Assembly (NCBI RefSeq): GCF_020229735.1
Contig: NZ_CP083455.1
Coordinates: 2,011,001 to 2,075,000, forward strand
DNA: 64,000 nucleotides
Origin: Deinococcus taeanensis
GTDB taxonomy: Bacteria; Deinococcota; Deinococci; Deinococcales; Deinococcaceae
Reading direction: 5' to 3'
In this document: one piece after another, positions 17,165-31,873 of the stretch
Numbering within the stretch: the first letter of the stretch is position 1
Layout: every line of letters starts with the position of its first letter
Notes under the pieces: generated by a model
What the model was told of the DNA's origin: nothing
The model's database searches: none
What the model saw: only the letters and a program-made list of their open reading frames with translations
Position numbers and translations under genes: made by a program

Positions 17165-17473
17165 TTATTTGTCGAACTTGTCGTAGCCGGCGGCGCTGCG
17201 GCGCTGGGCGCCGCGGGCGTAGTCCATCTGCATCTCGACGGTGTCGTGTTTGCCTTCGGTGAAGGTGCTGTCGTGAATCCAGTAGTTCAGGCGGTCCTCG
17301 CCCAGCTGCACCCAGAATTTGTGTTCGTCTTCGGGGTCGCGCCAGAACACGACGTGTTCGAAGGCGTTGTTCTGCGCCCAGGCCTTGATGTCCGACAGAA
17401 CGCGCGCAGCCTTGGGGTGCGCCATCTGGAATTCCTGACCGTCGGCTTCGTTGCGGAAGGTGATCTCGACCAT
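17165..17473 (-). CDS. Conserved-looking small protein of unknown function
   Basis: A 102-residue acidic soluble protein beginning MVEITFRNEADGQEFQMAHP, rich in aromatic residues (HVVFWRDPEDEHKFWVQLG, RLNYWIHDSTF). No domain was recognised. The start is ATG at 17473; a TACGCT box lies nine bases upstream, so any leader is only a few bases. It is divergent from xthA, whose promoter lies in the same 94-nt gap. Confidence 0.7.
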   Translation of the reverse strand: MVEITFRNEADGQEFQMAHPKAARVLSDIKAWAQNNAFEHVVFWRDPEDEHKFWVQLGEDRLNYWIHDSTFTEGKHDTVEMQMDYARGAQRRSAAGYDKFDK

Positions 17474-17567
17474 GGTGCGCTCAGCGTAACAGAAGTGGGG
17501 TGAAGGGCGGTCCTTACTGGACTGAACGTGCCTTGAGCGGTGAACCTGGGCGGTATGCTCCGGCGCG

Positions 17568-18332
17568 ATGACGGACGCCGGGTTGAAGGTCACGACGCTG
17601 AACGTGAACGGGCTGCGCAGCGCGCTGCGTAAGGGCCTGCGGGACTGGGTGGCGCGCGAGGCGCCGGACGTGCTGCTGTTGCAGGAGGTGCGCGCGGACC
17701 CCATGCCTGGGGCGCTTGCGGACCTGGGGTACGAAGGGGTGTGGTTGCCGGCGCAGAAGGCCGGGTACAGCGGCGTGGCGGTTCTGGCGCGCCGGCCGCT
17801 GCTGCACGTGCGGGCCGGCATGCCGCACGCGGAGATGGACGCGGAGGGCCGGGTGGTGAGCGCAGTGGTGGAGGGGGTGCGGTTCGTGAGTGTGTACCTG
17901 CCGAGCGGCAGCAGCGGGGAGGCGCGGCAGGGCTTCAAGGACCGCGTGCTGGGCGACTTCCAGGCGTGGACGGAGGCCCTGATTTCGGAGGGCCTGCCGG
18001 TCGTGATCGGGGGGGATTACAACATTGCGCACCGGGAGGTGGACCTGAAGAACTGGCGCGGCAATCAGAAGAACAGTGGGTTTCTGCCGCACGAACGCGA
18101 GTGGATGACGCGGCACCTGGCGTGCGGGCTGACGGACACGCACCGCGTCTGCCTGGGGGATGCGGCGCAGTACACGTGGTGGAGCAACCGTGGTAACGCG
18201 TATGGGAATGATGTGGGCTGGCGGATTGATTACCTGCTGGCGGCGGGGGTGCAGGTGCAGGGCGTGCAGGTGGACCGTGCGGCGCGCCTGAGTGATCATG
18301 CGCCGCTGAGCGGGTGGGTGCACAGACCATGA
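17568..18332 (+). CDS. xthA: Exodeoxyribonuclease III (AP endonuclease)
   Basis: A Mg-dependent AP endonuclease and 3' repair phosphodiesterase of the ExoIII/EEP family, 254 residues. Motifs in order: LKVTTLNVNGLRSA (N of the first metal site), LLQEVR (metal-binding Glu), GVAVLARRPL, IGGDYNIAHREVDLKNW (catalytic D and N), FLPHEREWM, YTWWSNRGNAYGNDVGWRIDYLL and the terminal LSDHAPL (catalytic Asp-His). This is the bacterial/Neisseria-type ExoIII. TATGCT ends eight bases before the ATG, so the leader is short or absent. It has an obvious role in base-excision repair. Confidence 0.93.
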   Translation: MTDAGLKVTTLNVNGLRSALRKGLRDWVAREAPDVLLLQEVRADPMPGALADLGYEGVWLPAQKAGYSGVAVLARRPLLHVRAGMPHAEMDAEGRVVSAVVEGVRFVSVYLPSGSSGEARQGFKDRVLGDFQAWTEALISEGLPVVIGGDYNIAHREVDLKNWRGNQKNSGFLPHEREWMTRHLACGLTDTHRVCLGDAAQYTWWSNRGNAYGNDVGWRIDYLLAAGVQVQGVQVDRAARLSDHAPLSGWVHRP

Positions 18333-18365
18333 AGTCCGCGTCAGGCCGGGCGGGCACGCGCGTGT

Positions 18366-18550
18366 TATGCTGAGCGGGCTGCCGGGTTCAGGACAGCGCC
18401 CCCGGTGGGACCAGTGGTCTTCCGGGATTCCGGGCGCAACCCGAGGAAGCGAATACCAGTTCCCGTGGGCGGGTTGCGCGCTGCAGCGCCACACAATGAG
18501 GCCTGAAGACCGCGTCTCACACGAGTTCACCCCCACGGGCGCGTCCTGAG
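18366..18550 (+). ncRNA. Structured RNA forming the rnr leader (candidate cis-element or small RNA)
   Basis: From a TATGCT box (18366-18371) to the rnr ribosome-binding site the leader can fold into three nested stems. Outer: TTCAGGAC plus GCGCCC (18387-18401, one bulged A) with GGGCGC plus GTCCTGAG (18537-18550). Middle: GTGGTCTTC (18414-18422) with GAAGACCGC (18505-18513). Inner: GCGCAACCCG (18434-18443) with CGGGTTGCGC (18470-18479). Large internal loops separate them. It matches no riboswitch that I know. It could regulate rnr or be processed as a separate RNA. Confidence 0.5.
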
Positions 18551-18565
18551 TGACCAGGAACGTAC

Positions 18566-22501
<3,936 letters not shown>

Positions 22502-22518
22502 GAGTCATTGGTTCAGGA

Positions 22519-22550
22519 AAGCCCGGTCTGCGCGCAGACCGGGCTTTTTT
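22519..22550 (+). terminator. Intrinsic terminator after rnr
   Basis: AAGCCCGGTCTG and CAGACCGGGCTT pair perfectly around CGCG and run into TTTTTT, 18 nt after the rnr stop. Confidence 0.95.
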
Positions 22551-22715
22551 CCGTGCTGAGCGAGAGGCGCCTCGGCGGGAGGGCGTGCGGGGTTTGTGCC
22601 GTGTGCGGCGTGGACGTTTGCTTCATGTGCCTGGAGGCTGGCGTGGGAGCGAGCTGCATGGTCCCTTAGGGTTGCTTTCATGGCGCGCCGGGCGCGGGCC
22701 TCTACCCTGACAGGC

Positions 22716-22754
22716 ATGACGCCTCTTCGGGGGCGGCGAGGGGAGGACTCATGA
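22716..22754 (+). CDS. Leaderless 12-codon mini-ORF overlapping the treZ start
   Basis: TACCCT (22703-22708) is followed after 7 nt by ATG, giving the short frame [12 protein letters not shown]. Its TGA overlaps the treZ ATG (ATGA at 22751-22754). The -10/start spacing is the same as at known-type leaderless genes in this window. The transcript would therefore begin with this peptide, and treZ would be translated by coupling plus its own Shine-Dalgarno (GGGGAGGA). The peptide may have no function of its own. Confidence 0.45.
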   Translation: MTPLRGRRGEDS

Positions 22755-24577
22755 GCAGGTCAGACGAACAGGGCACCGAAGGTCAGCGCTCCCAGTTGGG
22801 GGCGCGACTCCTGCCGGGCGGTCAGAACACAGAGTTCCGCGTCTGGAGCACCCGGGCCTCACAGGTGCACGTCCGGGTACGCGGCGAGGATTACCCCCTG
22901 CAGGCTGTGGGGCACGGTTATTTCGAGGGCGTGCTGCCGGTGGGGGCGGGCACACGGTACAAGTTCGTGCTGGACGGGCAGGCGCTGCCGGACCCGTACG
23001 CGCGCTTCCTGCCGGACGGCGTGCATGGCGAAGCGGAGGTTGTGGACCCTGAGGCCTTCGCGTGGCAGCACGGAAACGGAATGGAACGGCCGCTGAGTGA
23101 GTGCGTGTTCTACGAACTGCACGTGGGGACGTTCACGCCTGAAGGCACCTACCGCGCGGCCGTGGAGCGTCTGCCGGAGCTCGTGGCCCTGGGGGTCACC
23201 GCGCTTCAGGTGATGCCCGTCGCGGCGTTCCCGGGCGAACGGGGATGGGGGTACGACGGGGTGGCCCTGTACGCGCCGTACGCGCCGTACGGGCGGCCTG
23301 AAGACCTGATGGCGTTCGTAGACGCCGCGCATGGGCTGGGCCTGTCGGTGTTTCTGGACGTGGTGTACAACCATTTCGGTCCGGACGGAAACTACCTCAC
23401 GAGCTACAGCCCGACGTACTTCACCGACCGCTTTCACACGGCGTGGGGACAGGGCCTGGATTACGCGGAGCCGCACATGCGGCTGTACATCACCGGGAAC
23501 GTGCAGATGTGGCTGCGCGAGTACCGTTTTGACGGCCTGAGACTCGACGCCACGGCCAGCATGCAGGATGACAGCGAGGAGCACATCCTGCACGAGCTGG
23601 CGCGCGCCACGCACGCGCTCGGTGGGCACCACCTCCTGGTGGCCGAGGACCACCGGAACCTGCCGGAGCTCGTAACCGACATTCACCTGGACGGCATCTG
23701 GGTGGATGACTTTCACCACGTGGTGCGCGTCACGCTGACCGGCGAGCAGGAAGGGTACTACAGCGGTTTCCGGGGCGGAGCGGTCGAACTGGCACGCGTG
23801 ATCAACCGCGGCTGGGTGTACGAGGGACAGCGGTGGAACGTGACGGGCGAGGAGCACGACCGCGGCCGGCCGGCCACGGACCTGGAAGCTCCCAGCTTCG
23901 TGTACTGCATCCAGAACCACGACCAGGTGGGCAACCGGGCGTTGGGAGACCGGCTGGAGCAGTTCGAGACGGTCACGCTGGCCGAGTACCGCGGGGCAAG
24001 CACGCTGCTGCTCTCGCTGCCCATGACGCCGCTGCTGTTCCAGGGGCAGGAATGGGCGGCCAGCACGCCGTTCCCGTTTTTCAGTGATCACGCCGGGGAA
24101 CTGGGGCACATGGTCACCGAGGGCCGGCGGCGTGAGTTTGCCTACTTCTCCAGTTTCAGCACGCTGGACGTGCCGGACCCCCAGGCCGAAGCGACGTTCC
24201 GCAGCGCGAAACTGAACTGGGCTGAGCGCACTGAGGGCGAGCGCGGCCGCACCCTGGCGCTGTACCGGGCGCTGCTGCGGCTGCGGCGCGAGGATCCGGT
24301 CCTGCGTCACCGCTCGAGGCGTTTCCTGCAGGCCGGGTCGGCCAGCACGGGCGTCGGCGAGTGCCTGTGGGTCCGCTGGGACACGCCCGACGGTGTGCGC
24401 GTGCTGGTGTGGAACCTGGCGTCCGTGGCCTTCTCCCCCACCCTGCTGGCCCTGCCGTTCGAGCTGCCGGGCCGGGTGCTGCTGCACTCCGAGGGACACA
24501 TGGAGGCGCCCGCGCCGCTGGAGACGCTGCAGCTGCAGCCGGGTGAGGCGGCGCTGCTGGCCGGGGAAGACGCATGA
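22751..24577 (+). CDS. treZ: Malto-oligosyltrehalose trehalohydrolase
   Basis: TreZ cleaves the alpha-1,4 bond next to the terminal trehalosyl unit, releasing trehalose from malto-oligosyltrehalose. The 608-residue GH13 enzyme has an N-terminal beta-sandwich ([15 protein letters not shown]). Its catalytic barrel shows FDGLRLDAT (nucleophile Asp near residue 267), LLVAEDHR (acid Glu near 298) and QNHDQVGNR (third Asp near 390). It overlaps treY by 4 nt (ATGA), so the two-step pathway is one operon. No treX, treS or otsA is in the window. Trehalose is a desiccation and osmotic protectant. Confidence 0.96.
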   Translation: MSRSDEQGTEGQRSQLGARLLPGGQNTEFRVWSTRASQVHVRVRGEDYPLQAVGHGYFEGVLPVGAGTRYKFVLDGQALPDPYARFLPDGVHGEAEVVDPEAFAWQHGNGMERPLSECVFYELHVGTFTPEGTYRAAVERLPELVALGVTALQVMPVAAFPGERGWGYDGVALYAPYAPYGRPEDLMAFVDAAHGLGLSVFLDVVYNHFGPDGNYLTSYSPTYFTDRFHTAWGQGLDYAEPHMRLYITGNVQMWLREYRFDGLRLDATASMQDDSEEHILHELARATHALGGHHLLVAEDHRNLPELVTDIHLDGIWVDDFHHVVRVTLTGEQEGYYSGFRGGAVELARVINRGWVYEGQRWNVTGEEHDRGRPATDLEAPSFVYCIQNHDQVGNRALGDRLEQFETVTLAEYRGASTLLLSLPMTPLLFQGQEWAASTPFPFFSDHAGELGHMVTEGRRREFAYFSSFSTLDVPDPQAEATFRSAKLNWAERTEGERGRTLALYRALLRLRREDPVLRHRSRRFLQAGSASTGVGECLWVRWDTPDGVRVLVWNLASVAFSPTLLALPFELPGRVLLHSEGHMEAPAPLETLQLQPGEAALLAGEDA

Positions 24578-27384
24578 GTGCGCCAGGGACGCACCTGCCG
24601 CTCTCCACGTACCGGCTGCAGCTGCACCGCGACTTTGATTTCGGCGCGGCGCGGCGCGCGCTGCCGTACCTCGCGCGGCTGGGCGTTACGGACGTGTACC
24701 TCTCGCCCATCTGGGCCAGCACGCCGGGCAGCACGCACGGGTACGACGTGACTGACCACGCGGCCGTGAACCCGGAACTGGGCGGCCTGACGGGTCTGCG
24801 GCGGCTGGCCGCCCGGGCCCGTGAACTGGGCCTGGGCCTGATCGTGGATTTCGTGCCGAACCACATGGGCATCCAGGGCGGCCACAACCCCTACTGGGAG
24901 GACGTGCTGCGCCACGGGCAGGCCAGCCGCTACGCGCACTTCTTCGACATCTCCTGGCAGCCGTTGAAACGCGCCCTGGAAGGCAAGGTTCTGCTGCCGG
25001 TCCTGGGGGACCAGTACGGCCGGGTCCTGGAGCGCGGCGAACTGATTCTGGAACGCGACGGTGGGGAATTCTCGCTGCGTTACTGGGAGCGGCGCCTGCC
25101 GGTCTCGCCGCGCAGCGTGGGCCAGCTGCTCACCTGGGCGTACGAGGCGTTGCCGGCCCGCACGGACACCGTCACCCTGGGCGAACTTGCCAGTATTCGC
25201 CGGTCGGTGGACACGCTGCCGCGCAGCACCTCCGCGGACCTGACCGATCAGGACCGCGTGATCCGCGCGCAGGAGGTGCAGGTCATGACCCGCCGCCTGG
25301 GCGCCCTGCTTGACGCCTCGCCCGAGGTGCGCAGCGTGATGGACGCCACCGTGAGCGCCGTGAACGCCGACCGTGAACGCCTGGACCGGCTGGTGAGCGA
25401 ACAGAATTACCGCCTGGCGTTCTGGAAGGTGGCGGCCGAGGAGATCAACTACCGGCGCTTCTTTGACATCAACGACCTGGCGGCGCTGCGCATGGAGGAC
25501 CCGCGGGTGTTCGCCTGGGCGCACGCCACGCTGTTCGACCTGCTGCGCCAGGGCCTGATTCAGGGGGTGCGCCTCGACCACACCGACGGCCTGTACGACC
25601 CGGCCGGGTACTTCCGGGCCCTTCAGGACGGCGCGGCGCACGCCCTGGGCCGCGAGCCCGGCCCGGACCTTCCGCTGTACGTGGTGGCCGAAAAGATCCT
25701 GGAGCCCGGCGAGCAGCTCCCGGACGCCTGGGCGATTCACGGCACCACCGGGTACGACTTCCTGGCGCAGCTGAACGGTGTGTTCGTGGACGGCGCCAAT
25801 GAGGAGGAGGTCAGCGCCATGTACCGGCGTTTCACCGGGGACCGCCTCTCGTACGGAGAGCACCTGTACCGCGGCAAGCACCTGATCCAGCGGGTGAGCC
25901 TGCCGGGCGAGGTGAACGTCCTGGCCGAGCACCTCGAGCGGCTGGCCGAGTCGGACCTGAGCGCGCGGGACTTCACGCTGAGCACGCTGCGCGCCGCGAT
26001 CCGCGAGGTGATCGCCTCGTTCCCGGTGTACCGCACGTACATCCGTGCTGACGGCGCGCGGGAACCCGGCGACGACGCGAAGATCGCGCACGCCATCCGC
26101 GACGCGAAAGCCCACAACCGCCGCGAGGGCCTCACGCTGGACCCCACTGTGTTCGACTACCTGCACGCGGTGCTGACCCTGAACGCGCCCGATGACCGGA
26201 CGCGCGCGGCGTACGCGGACTTCGCCCTGAAATTCCAGCAGCTGACCGGACCGGTCACGGCCAAGGGCGCCGAGGACACCGCCTTCTACCGTTACGCCCG
26301 GCTGCTGTCCCTGAACGAGGTGGGGGGCGACCCGTCGCTGTACGGCACGCCGGTCAGCACGTTCCATGACGCGGCGCAGGCGCGCGCGACCCGCTGGCCG
26401 CACGCGATGCTGGGCGGCAGCACGCACGACACCAAACGCGGCGAGGACACCCGCGCGCGCATCAGTGTGCTGTCCGAAATGCCGCAGACGTGGTCAGCCT
26501 ACCTGAGCCGCTGGTCGCCCCTGATCCGCTCGCTGGCCACGGAGCTGGAACTCGGGTCGGCGCCGGCCGCGCTCGACGCGTACGTGCTCCTGCAGAACAC
26601 CCTGGGCGCCTACCCGCTGGACGGCAACGTCACGGACTTCCCGGACCGGCTGAGCGCGTACATGCTCAAAGCGGCCCGTGAGGCGAAGCTTCACACCTCC
26701 TGGGCGTCACCGGACAGTGAGTATGAGGAGGCGCTGGACCGCCTGGTGCGCGGCCTGCTCGCCGACCCGGGGTTCCGCGCGTCGATGGACGAACTGCACG
26801 CCCGCATCAGCCCGCACGGCGCGCAGAACGGTCTGAGCGCCTCGCTGGTGCGCCTGAGCGCGCCGGGGGTGCCGGACACCTACCAGGGCAGCGAAGGCTG
26901 GAACCAGAGCCTCGTGGACCCGGACAACCGCCGCCCCGTGAACTACGCGGCCCTGAACCGCACGCTGGGCCGGCTGGAGCGGGGGGCGGGCGTGGAACTC
27001 GCGCGGCGCCTGCTGGACCGCTACGCGGACGGCGCGGTGAAGGTCATGGTGACCTGGGCGGCCCTGCACGCCCGGGCCGCGCAGCCCGAGCTGTTCCGGA
27101 ACGGCGCGTACCGCCCGCTGGACGGCGGCCGGCACGTGCTGGCGTTCATGCGGGAACTCGGGGCGCAGCGCGCCGTGACGGTCGCGCCGCGCCTGACGTT
27201 CACCCTCACGCGGGAGCGCACGCCGTGGGCGCTGGGTGAGGTGTGGGGCAACCGGCAGCTGGCCCTGCCGGCCGGCACGTACGTCAATGCCCTGACCGGC
27301 GAGCGGCTGCGGGCCCGGAGCGGCAAGGTCCCCCTGGCGAAGGTGCTGGAGGACTTCCCGCTGGCGCTGCTGCTGCGCGAGTAG
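24574..27384 (+). CDS. treY: Malto-oligosyltrehalose synthase
   Basis: TreY rearranges the reducing-end alpha-1,4 bond of maltodextrin to alpha-1,1, making the substrate of TreZ. The 936-residue protein has the characteristic start ([20 protein letters not shown]), the [20 protein letters not shown] segment, DFVPNHM, the nucleophile region [13 protein letters not shown] (Asp near 334) and [11 protein letters not shown] (acid Glu near 372). [17 protein letters not shown] motif lies in the second half. The large insertion between barrel elements is typical of this family. Translation is coupled to treZ through the ATGA overlap. Confidence 0.96.
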   Translation: MSAPGTHLPLSTYRLQLHRDFDFGAARRALPYLARLGVTDVYLSPIWASTPGSTHGYDVTDHAAVNPELGGLTGLRRLAARARELGLGLIVDFVPNHMGIQGGHNPYWEDVLRHGQASRYAHFFDISWQPLKRALEGKVLLPVLGDQYGRVLERGELILERDGGEFSLRYWERRLPVSPRSVGQLLTWAYEALPARTDTVTLGELASIRRSVDTLPRSTSADLTDQDRVIRAQEVQVMTRRLGALLDASPEVRSVMDATVSAVNADRERLDRLVSEQNYRLAFWKVAAEEINYRRFFDINDLAALRMEDPRVFAWAHATLFDLLRQGLIQGVRLDHTDGLYDPAGYFRALQDGAAHALGREPGPDLPLYVVAEKILEPGEQLPDAWAIHGTTGYDFLAQLNGVFVDGANEEEVSAMYRRFTGDRLSYGEHLYRGKHLIQRVSLPGEVNVLAEHLERLAESDLSARDFTLSTLRAAIREVIASFPVYRTYIRADGAREPGDDAKIAHAIRDAKAHNRREGLTLDPTVFDYLHAVLTLNAPDDRTRAAYADFALKFQQLTGPVTAKGAEDTAFYRYARLLSLNEVGGDPSLYGTPVSTFHDAAQARATRWPHAMLGGSTHDTKRGEDTRARISVLSEMPQTWSAYLSRWSPLIRSLATELELGSAPAALDAYVLLQNTLGAYPLDGNVTDFPDRLSAYMLKAAREAKLHTSWASPDSEYEEALDRLVRGLLADPGFRASMDELHARISPHGAQNGLSASLVRLSAPGVPDTYQGSEGWNQSLVDPDNRRPVNYAALNRTLGRLERGAGVELARRLLDRYADGAVKVMVTWAALHARAAQPELFRNGAYRPLDGGRHVLAFMRELGAQRAVTVAPRLTFTLTRERTPWALGEVWGNRQLALPAGTYVNALTGERLRARSGKVPLAKVLEDFPLALLLRE

Positions 27385-27388
27385 GAGC

Positions 27389-27450
27389 GGTTCCTGAACA
27401 GGCAGGCTGCGGCCCGGCCTGCAGGAGGCCTGCCTACGCTTCAGGAAACC
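27389..27450 (+). terminator. Two-tier hairpin after treY
   Basis: GGTTCCTGAA (27389-27398) pairs with TTCAGGAAACC (27440-27450, one extra base) and encloses AGGCAGGC/GCCTGCCT (27400-27407, 27428-27435). It starts 5 nt after the treY stop. There is no U run, so the terminator role is inferred from position. Confidence 0.45.
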
Positions 27451-27488
27451 GGGAACTTTCTGCGGCGTTCCCCCGTATCCTGAAGCGT

Positions 27489-28175
<687 letters not shown>

Positions 28176-28187
28176 GCCGCACCTTCT

Positions 28188-28218
28188 GAGCCCCCCGCTG
28201 GTGAGCAGCGGGGGGCTC
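28188..28218. terminator. Bidirectional terminator between converging genes
   Basis: GAGCCCCCCGCTG (28188-28200) and CAGCGGGGGGCTC (28206-28218) pair perfectly over 13 bp around GTGAG, followed by ACTTT on the plus strand. Confidence 0.75.
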
Positions 28219-28270
28219 ACTTTGCCCGGTGCGGCACGGGCCCGCGCCCTTCAGGCCGCGCCCCCTGTTG

Positions 28271-29356
28271 TTACTTCGCGTACAGCGTCTTCACCAGCGG
28301 GGAATTCAGGTTCGCGTCGGCGCGGAGTCTGGCGTACGGAATCACGGCCGTCTCGGCGCACGCGGCCACCACGTGCGGGTAACCGGTGGGGGTAAGGTTC
28401 AGCCCGGCCGCACTGAGGTGCGCGGTGAACGACGAGGCGCCGTCCTGCGCGACCGTCCGGCACTCGGCGGTCAGGTGGTTCCTGACTGCGCTCAGGTACA
28501 GGTTCCTCTGCCGCGCGGCACTCAGGCGGGGCCACAGGGCGCCCAGCGGGACGGCCCGGCCGCTCAGGCGGTCCAGGATGACGCCCGTGGTGAAGTGATC
28601 CGGGTACGGTCCGCCGCAGTAGTACTCGGCGTCCTCCCGCACACTGAGCAGCCGGGCGGAGTCAAGCGTCACGGTGGCCTTCAGGTGATACCCGTCACCG
28701 CCGCTCCGCAGCGACTCCGGAAGCAGGGCGTGGCAGGCCAGGGCGTCGGCGGCGTGCGTGAGCTGCCGGTCCTGCAGGGCCGCGTTCAGGGCCGCCGGGG
28801 CGCCCGGCAGCCGCGGGTACTGCACGCCCGAAAGTGGTTCGCGGACGCTGCGGCCATCCGGGAAGCGCACCCAGGCGCGGTTCAGTTTCAGGAAGGTCAG
28901 CGGATCATCGCGCCGCAGGGCCACCAGCCCGGCCGAGACGGGCAGGTTCAGGGGCAGCGCCGCGGCATTCAGGGCGGTCAGGCGGACCTCCAGTGGCGCC
29001 GCACCTCCCGGCGCCTGCCACGTGCCTTTCAGGGCCGCTCCGTCGGGCATCAGGGTGAAGCAGCCGGTCACGACCACGCCCTCATCCAGCGAGCGGCGCG
29101 TGGTTTCCTGCAGCACCAGCTGGTTTCCGGCACGGCGGGCTTCCAGGGTCAGGTCCAGACTGCGGCGCTCGTAGAAGTACCGGCTTTCGCCCCGCGGGTC
29201 GAGGGTCAGCGCAACGGCAAGGGTACCGAGCGTGCCGCGGTACGTGCCGGCCCGCGCCCAGTCCGGCAGGCCCGGCGCGCCGCCGCAGCTTCCGGCCGCC
29301 TGGGCGCCCGCGCCGGACAGAATCATGAATGCCGCTGTGAGCCCCCACCTGTGCAT
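28271..29356 (-). CDS. Secreted protein with a DUF3298-like C-terminal domain
   Basis: A 361-residue exported protein: signal peptide at residues 1-20 (ends AGAQAAG), an N-terminal domain of about 120 residues, and a C-terminal part. There 'SVREDAEYYCGGPYPDHFTTGVILDRLSGRAVPLGALW' resembles the GGAHP..yt.s.n.D..tGk.l.L.dlf pattern of the DUF3298/RsiV-type domain. Several cysteines in the mature part could form disulfides. TAGGCT ends six bases before the ATG, so the mRNA is probably leaderless. The binding target is unknown. Confidence 0.7.
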   Translation of the reverse strand: MHRWGLTAAFMILSGAGAQAAGSCGGAPGLPDWARAGTYRGTLGTLAVALTLDPRGESRYFYERRSLDLTLEARRAGNQLVLQETTRRSLDEGVVVTGCFTLMPDGAALKGTWQAPGGAAPLEVRLTALNAAALPLNLPVSAGLVALRRDDPLTFLKLNRAWVRFPDGRSVREPLSGVQYPRLPGAPAALNAALQDRQLTHAADALACHALLPESLRSGGDGYHLKATVTLDSARLLSVREDAEYYCGGPYPDHFTTGVILDRLSGRAVPLGALWPRLSAARQRNLYLSAVRNHLTAECRTVAQDGASSFTAHLSAAGLNLTPTGYPHVVAACAETAVIPYARLRADANLNSPLVKTLYAK

Positions 29357-29418
29357 GCGCGCAGCCTACAACCTTCCCACCCCGGCCGCAGACCAGCAGG
29401 CCGCAGAAGCGAAGGGAC

Positions 29419-30162
29419 CTACGGGTCGTCGCCGCGGGCGTCCATGGTTCCGGTGCGCAGCAGGCCCGCTCCGCCCTGCCCGAACGGGGTGCGCGTGGCC
29501 ACCCACGCCACGGCGGCCTCCACGTCGTACGCCACCGCGTGAAAGGAGGCGCTCCACGTGTGGCCGTCCCCGTCCAGCTGCGTCCAGCGGGCGCGGGGGT
29601 CGCCGTCCACCTGGTCGCTCACTGACCCAGCATTCACGACCAGTGTGTCGGCCACGCGGGTCGCGCCGGCGCGGTGCGTGTGCCCGCACAGCACCACGCC
29701 CGCCCCCAGAGGTTCGGTCAGGCGCCGCAGCTCCTTCGGGTCGCGGGCGCGGTAGTACCCGGCGTGATCCCACACCCACAGCAGGCTGTCCCAGGTGCTG
29801 GCCGCGGTGCCGTGAAAGGCCAGCAGCTCACCGCCGGCCGCGCGGGCCGTGAGGGGCAGCGCGGCGATCCGGGCGAGCAGGTCCGGCGCCGCGTGCGCGC
29901 TGAGCCACGCGCCGTACGCCTGCGACAGCGGCGAGCGCCGACCGCCCGGCCAGAGTTTCTCCTCGTTGTTGCCGCGCACCTCCAGCGCTCCGTGCGCGGC
30001 GAGTTCCGCCTGCATCGCCAGGGCCCGGGCGGGGTCGGCTCCACCTTCAGCCTGATCGCCCAGGTTCACCACGAGGTCCGGTGCGGCCCGGCGTACTTCG
30101 CGCAGCACGGCCTCCAGGGCGAAGGCATTGCCGTGCACGTCACTGATCACTGCGACCCTCAT
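29419..30162 (-). CDS. Calcineurin-like metallophosphoesterase
   Basis: A 247-residue protein with the full metallophosphoesterase motif set: DVHGN (residues 9-13), NLGDQAEGG (about 35), RGNNEE (the GNH[DE] motif with Asn for His, about 63), a metal-ligand His in LLAFHGTA, and CGHTHRAG (about 160). YfcE/MJ0936-type phosphodiesterases of this size often act on nucleotides; the substrate is not determined. The ATG at 30162 is 8 nt after TACGCT. Confidence 0.85.
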   Translation of the reverse strand: MRVAVISDVHGNAFALEAVLREVRRAAPDLVVNLGDQAEGGADPARALAMQAELAAHGALEVRGNNEEKLWPGGRRSPLSQAYGAWLSAHAAPDLLARIAALPLTARAAGGELLAFHGTAASTWDSLLWVWDHAGYYRARDPKELRRLTEPLGAGVVLCGHTHRAGATRVADTLVVNAGSVSDQVDGDPRARWTQLDGDGHTWSASFHAVAYDVEAAVAWVATRTPFGQGGAGLLRTGTMDARGDDP

Positions 30163-30433
30163 CGCCGCGCAGCGTACCGCCCTGGCCGCGACCGCGGGCC
30201 GGGACCCCCCCAGCAGGGGCCCTGGCCGTTCACGCGCACCGGCGTGGCCTCCCGGGGTCACACAGGGGGCGCCAGGATTGCGAGGGAAGGAAAGTGCGCA
30301 GGGACGTTCGGTGCGGAGCACTGCCCCGGGGCACGGTGCGCTGTCCCGGCGCTTGGGCGGAGCGGCCCGCCGTTGCCGTCGCGGGGACACTGAGGTGGCC
30401 CCAGCCTGCGGAGCGGCACGTACACTGCGGGGC

Positions 30434-30994
30434 ATGAGCATTCTGCCTGACTGGCGTATCCGTGACCTGGCCCTGGCGGGCATGATCACGCCCTTCGAGG
30501 ACCGGCTGGTCCGCACGGCGGAGAATGCACAGGTGATCAGCTTCGGCCTGAGCAGCTTCGGGTACGACCTGCGCTGCGCCGACGAGTGGAAGATCTTCAC
30601 GAACGTGCAGAGCGCCGTGGTGGATCCCAAGGCGTTCGATGACCGGTCGTTCGTGGACGTCCGGGCGAGCGAGATCATCATCCCACCGAACTCCTTCGTG
30701 CTGGCCCGCAGCCTGGAGTACCTGCGCGTGCCGGACGACGTGATGGTGGTCGCCGTGGGGAAAAGCACGTACGCCCGCTGCGGCATCGTGGCGAACGTCA
30801 CCCCGTTGGAACCCGGCTGGGAAGGGCACGTGACGCTGGAGTTCAGCAACACCACGCCACTGCCCGCCAAGATGTACGCCTTCGAGGGCTGCGTGCAGCT
30901 GCTGTTCTTCCAGGGAGAGCGGCCCGAGGTGACGTACGCTGACCGCCGCGGCAAGTACCAGGGTCAGACCGGCGTGACCCTGCCCCGCCTGTGA
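30434..30994 (+). CDS. dcd: dCTP deaminase
   Basis: Dcd converts dCTP to dUTP, feeding dTMP synthesis. The 186-residue product has SSFGYDLRC near residue 41, the core [25 protein letters not shown] (Ser and Arg of the active site, catalytic Glu in LEPGWEG) and LEFSNTT, as in the trimeric dUTPase fold. The C-terminus reads [14 protein letters not shown], the nucleotide-closing lid. ATG at 30434 follows TACACT by 7 nt (leaderless). It overlaps the next gene by 4 nt (GTGA). Confidence 0.95.
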   Translation: MSILPDWRIRDLALAGMITPFEDRLVRTAENAQVISFGLSSFGYDLRCADEWKIFTNVQSAVVDPKAFDDRSFVDVRASEIIIPPNSFVLARSLEYLRVPDDVMVVAVGKSTYARCGIVANVTPLEPGWEGHVTLEFSNTTPLPAKMYAFEGCVQLLFFQGERPEVTYADRRGKYQGQTGVTLPRL

Positions 30995-31509
30995 GGAGCG
31001 CTGGTCCGGGCGTGCAGATCCGGCCGCGCACGCCCGGGGACCTGCCGGCCCTCACCGTGGGCCTGCGAGCCGTGCATGACGCCGTGGATTACCCGTCCCT
31101 GTGGCCGGAAGATCCGGTGGCGTTCGTCACGGTGCGCGGCGAGGCGTGGGTGGCCGTGGTGGAGGGCCAGCTGGCGGGGCAGGTGGTGCTGTCCCCCCTG
31201 CCGGACCCACCTCCGGCGTGGGTGGCGGCGAGCAGGTTGGCCGGACCGCTGCAGGAGGTCAAACGGCTGTTTGTCGTGCCGGGCGTGCAGGGCGGCGGGG
31301 TGGGACGCGCCCTGCTGCTGCGCGCGCAGCGGGAAGCGCAGGCCGCAGGGGCCACGGCGGTGCTTCAGGTGAACGAGCGAAGCCTCCCGGCCGTGCGGCT
31401 GTACGAGCGCGCCGGGTGGCGCTTCCTGACCCGCTCGCCGGCCTCGTGGCAGGAAGCGGACGGCCTGCAGGCGTGGGTGCGGGTGTACGCCGCGCCCGGA
31501 AGAGATTGA
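30991..31509 (+). CDS. GNAT family N-acetyltransferase
   Basis: A 172-residue GNAT enzyme with the acetyl-CoA motif [23 protein letters not shown] (the Q/GxxGxG/A loop) about residue 90 and a motif-B like '[19 protein letters not shown]' that ends in the conserved YExxGF/W. The substrate is unknown. The start is GTG at 30991, overlapping the dcd stop (GTGA), so translation is coupled to dcd. Confidence 0.88.
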   Translation: MRSAGPGVQIRPRTPGDLPALTVGLRAVHDAVDYPSLWPEDPVAFVTVRGEAWVAVVEGQLAGQVVLSPLPDPPPAWVAASRLAGPLQEVKRLFVVPGVQGGGVGRALLLRAQREAQAAGATAVLQVNERSLPAVRLYERAGWRFLTRSPASWQEADGLQAWVRVYAAPGRD

Positions 31510-31583
31510 GGCTCATTTCATGTGTGAACTGACGTTCATGCCGTCCATGCTCTTCAGTCCGCTGAGCCTGTCAGCCTGAACGC

Positions 31584-31805
31584 ATGCCAGACAAGGACGA
31601 CAAGAACAGCGGGCACACCAGCCTCCCGCAGGACTACGACCGCAGCAAGACCGAGGTGGAGGACATCGAGCATAACCGTCAGCCTTCCGTCAAAGGCGTG
31701 AATGACCGCGAGGCGCAGGCCCCACGCAACACGGACGACGGCCTGAGCGACAAGGAACGCCATGACCGGGAGCAGGCCCGTCAGGTGCCCGCCGATCACG
31801 GCTGA
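31584..31805 (+). CDS. Small hydrophilic, probably disordered protein
   Basis: A 73-residue protein almost without hydrophobic residues (Asp, Glu, Lys, Arg, Gln, Asn dominate), beginning MPDKDDKNSGHTSLPQDYDR. It has no recognisable fold. A similar hydrophilic protein is encoded at 34985, and both ATGs are preceded by the same CAG[A/C]CTGAACGC string. Such highly soluble proteins are often stress or desiccation-related, but that is inference. A strong terminator follows. Confidence 0.6.
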   Translation: MPDKDDKNSGHTSLPQDYDRSKTEVEDIEHNRQPSVKGVNDREAQAPRNTDDGLSDKERHDREQARQVPADHG

Positions 31806-31819
31806 GTCCGGATTCTCCA

Positions 31820-31846
31820 GGAGCCCCGCGCGGGCTCCTTTTCTTT
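31820..31846 (+). terminator. Intrinsic terminator
   Basis: GGAGCCC (31820-31826) and GGGCTCC (31832-31838) pair around a CGCGC loop and are followed by TTTTCTTTT. Confidence 0.85.
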
Positions 31847-31873
31847 TGCCGCGGAATCCGCGACGCTGCGTGC

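Noticed and set aside
18496..18549. 17-codon frame MRPEDRVSHEFTPTGAS in the rnr leader
   Set aside because: No ribosome-binding site and no promoter box at leaderless distance; it lies within the folded RNA and is most simply chance.
18366..18550. Naming the rnr leader RNA as 6S RNA, tmRNA or a known riboswitch
   Set aside because: No CCA end or tag frame (tmRNA), no known riboswitch consensus, and 6S identity rests only on general shape. Kept as an unnamed structured RNA.
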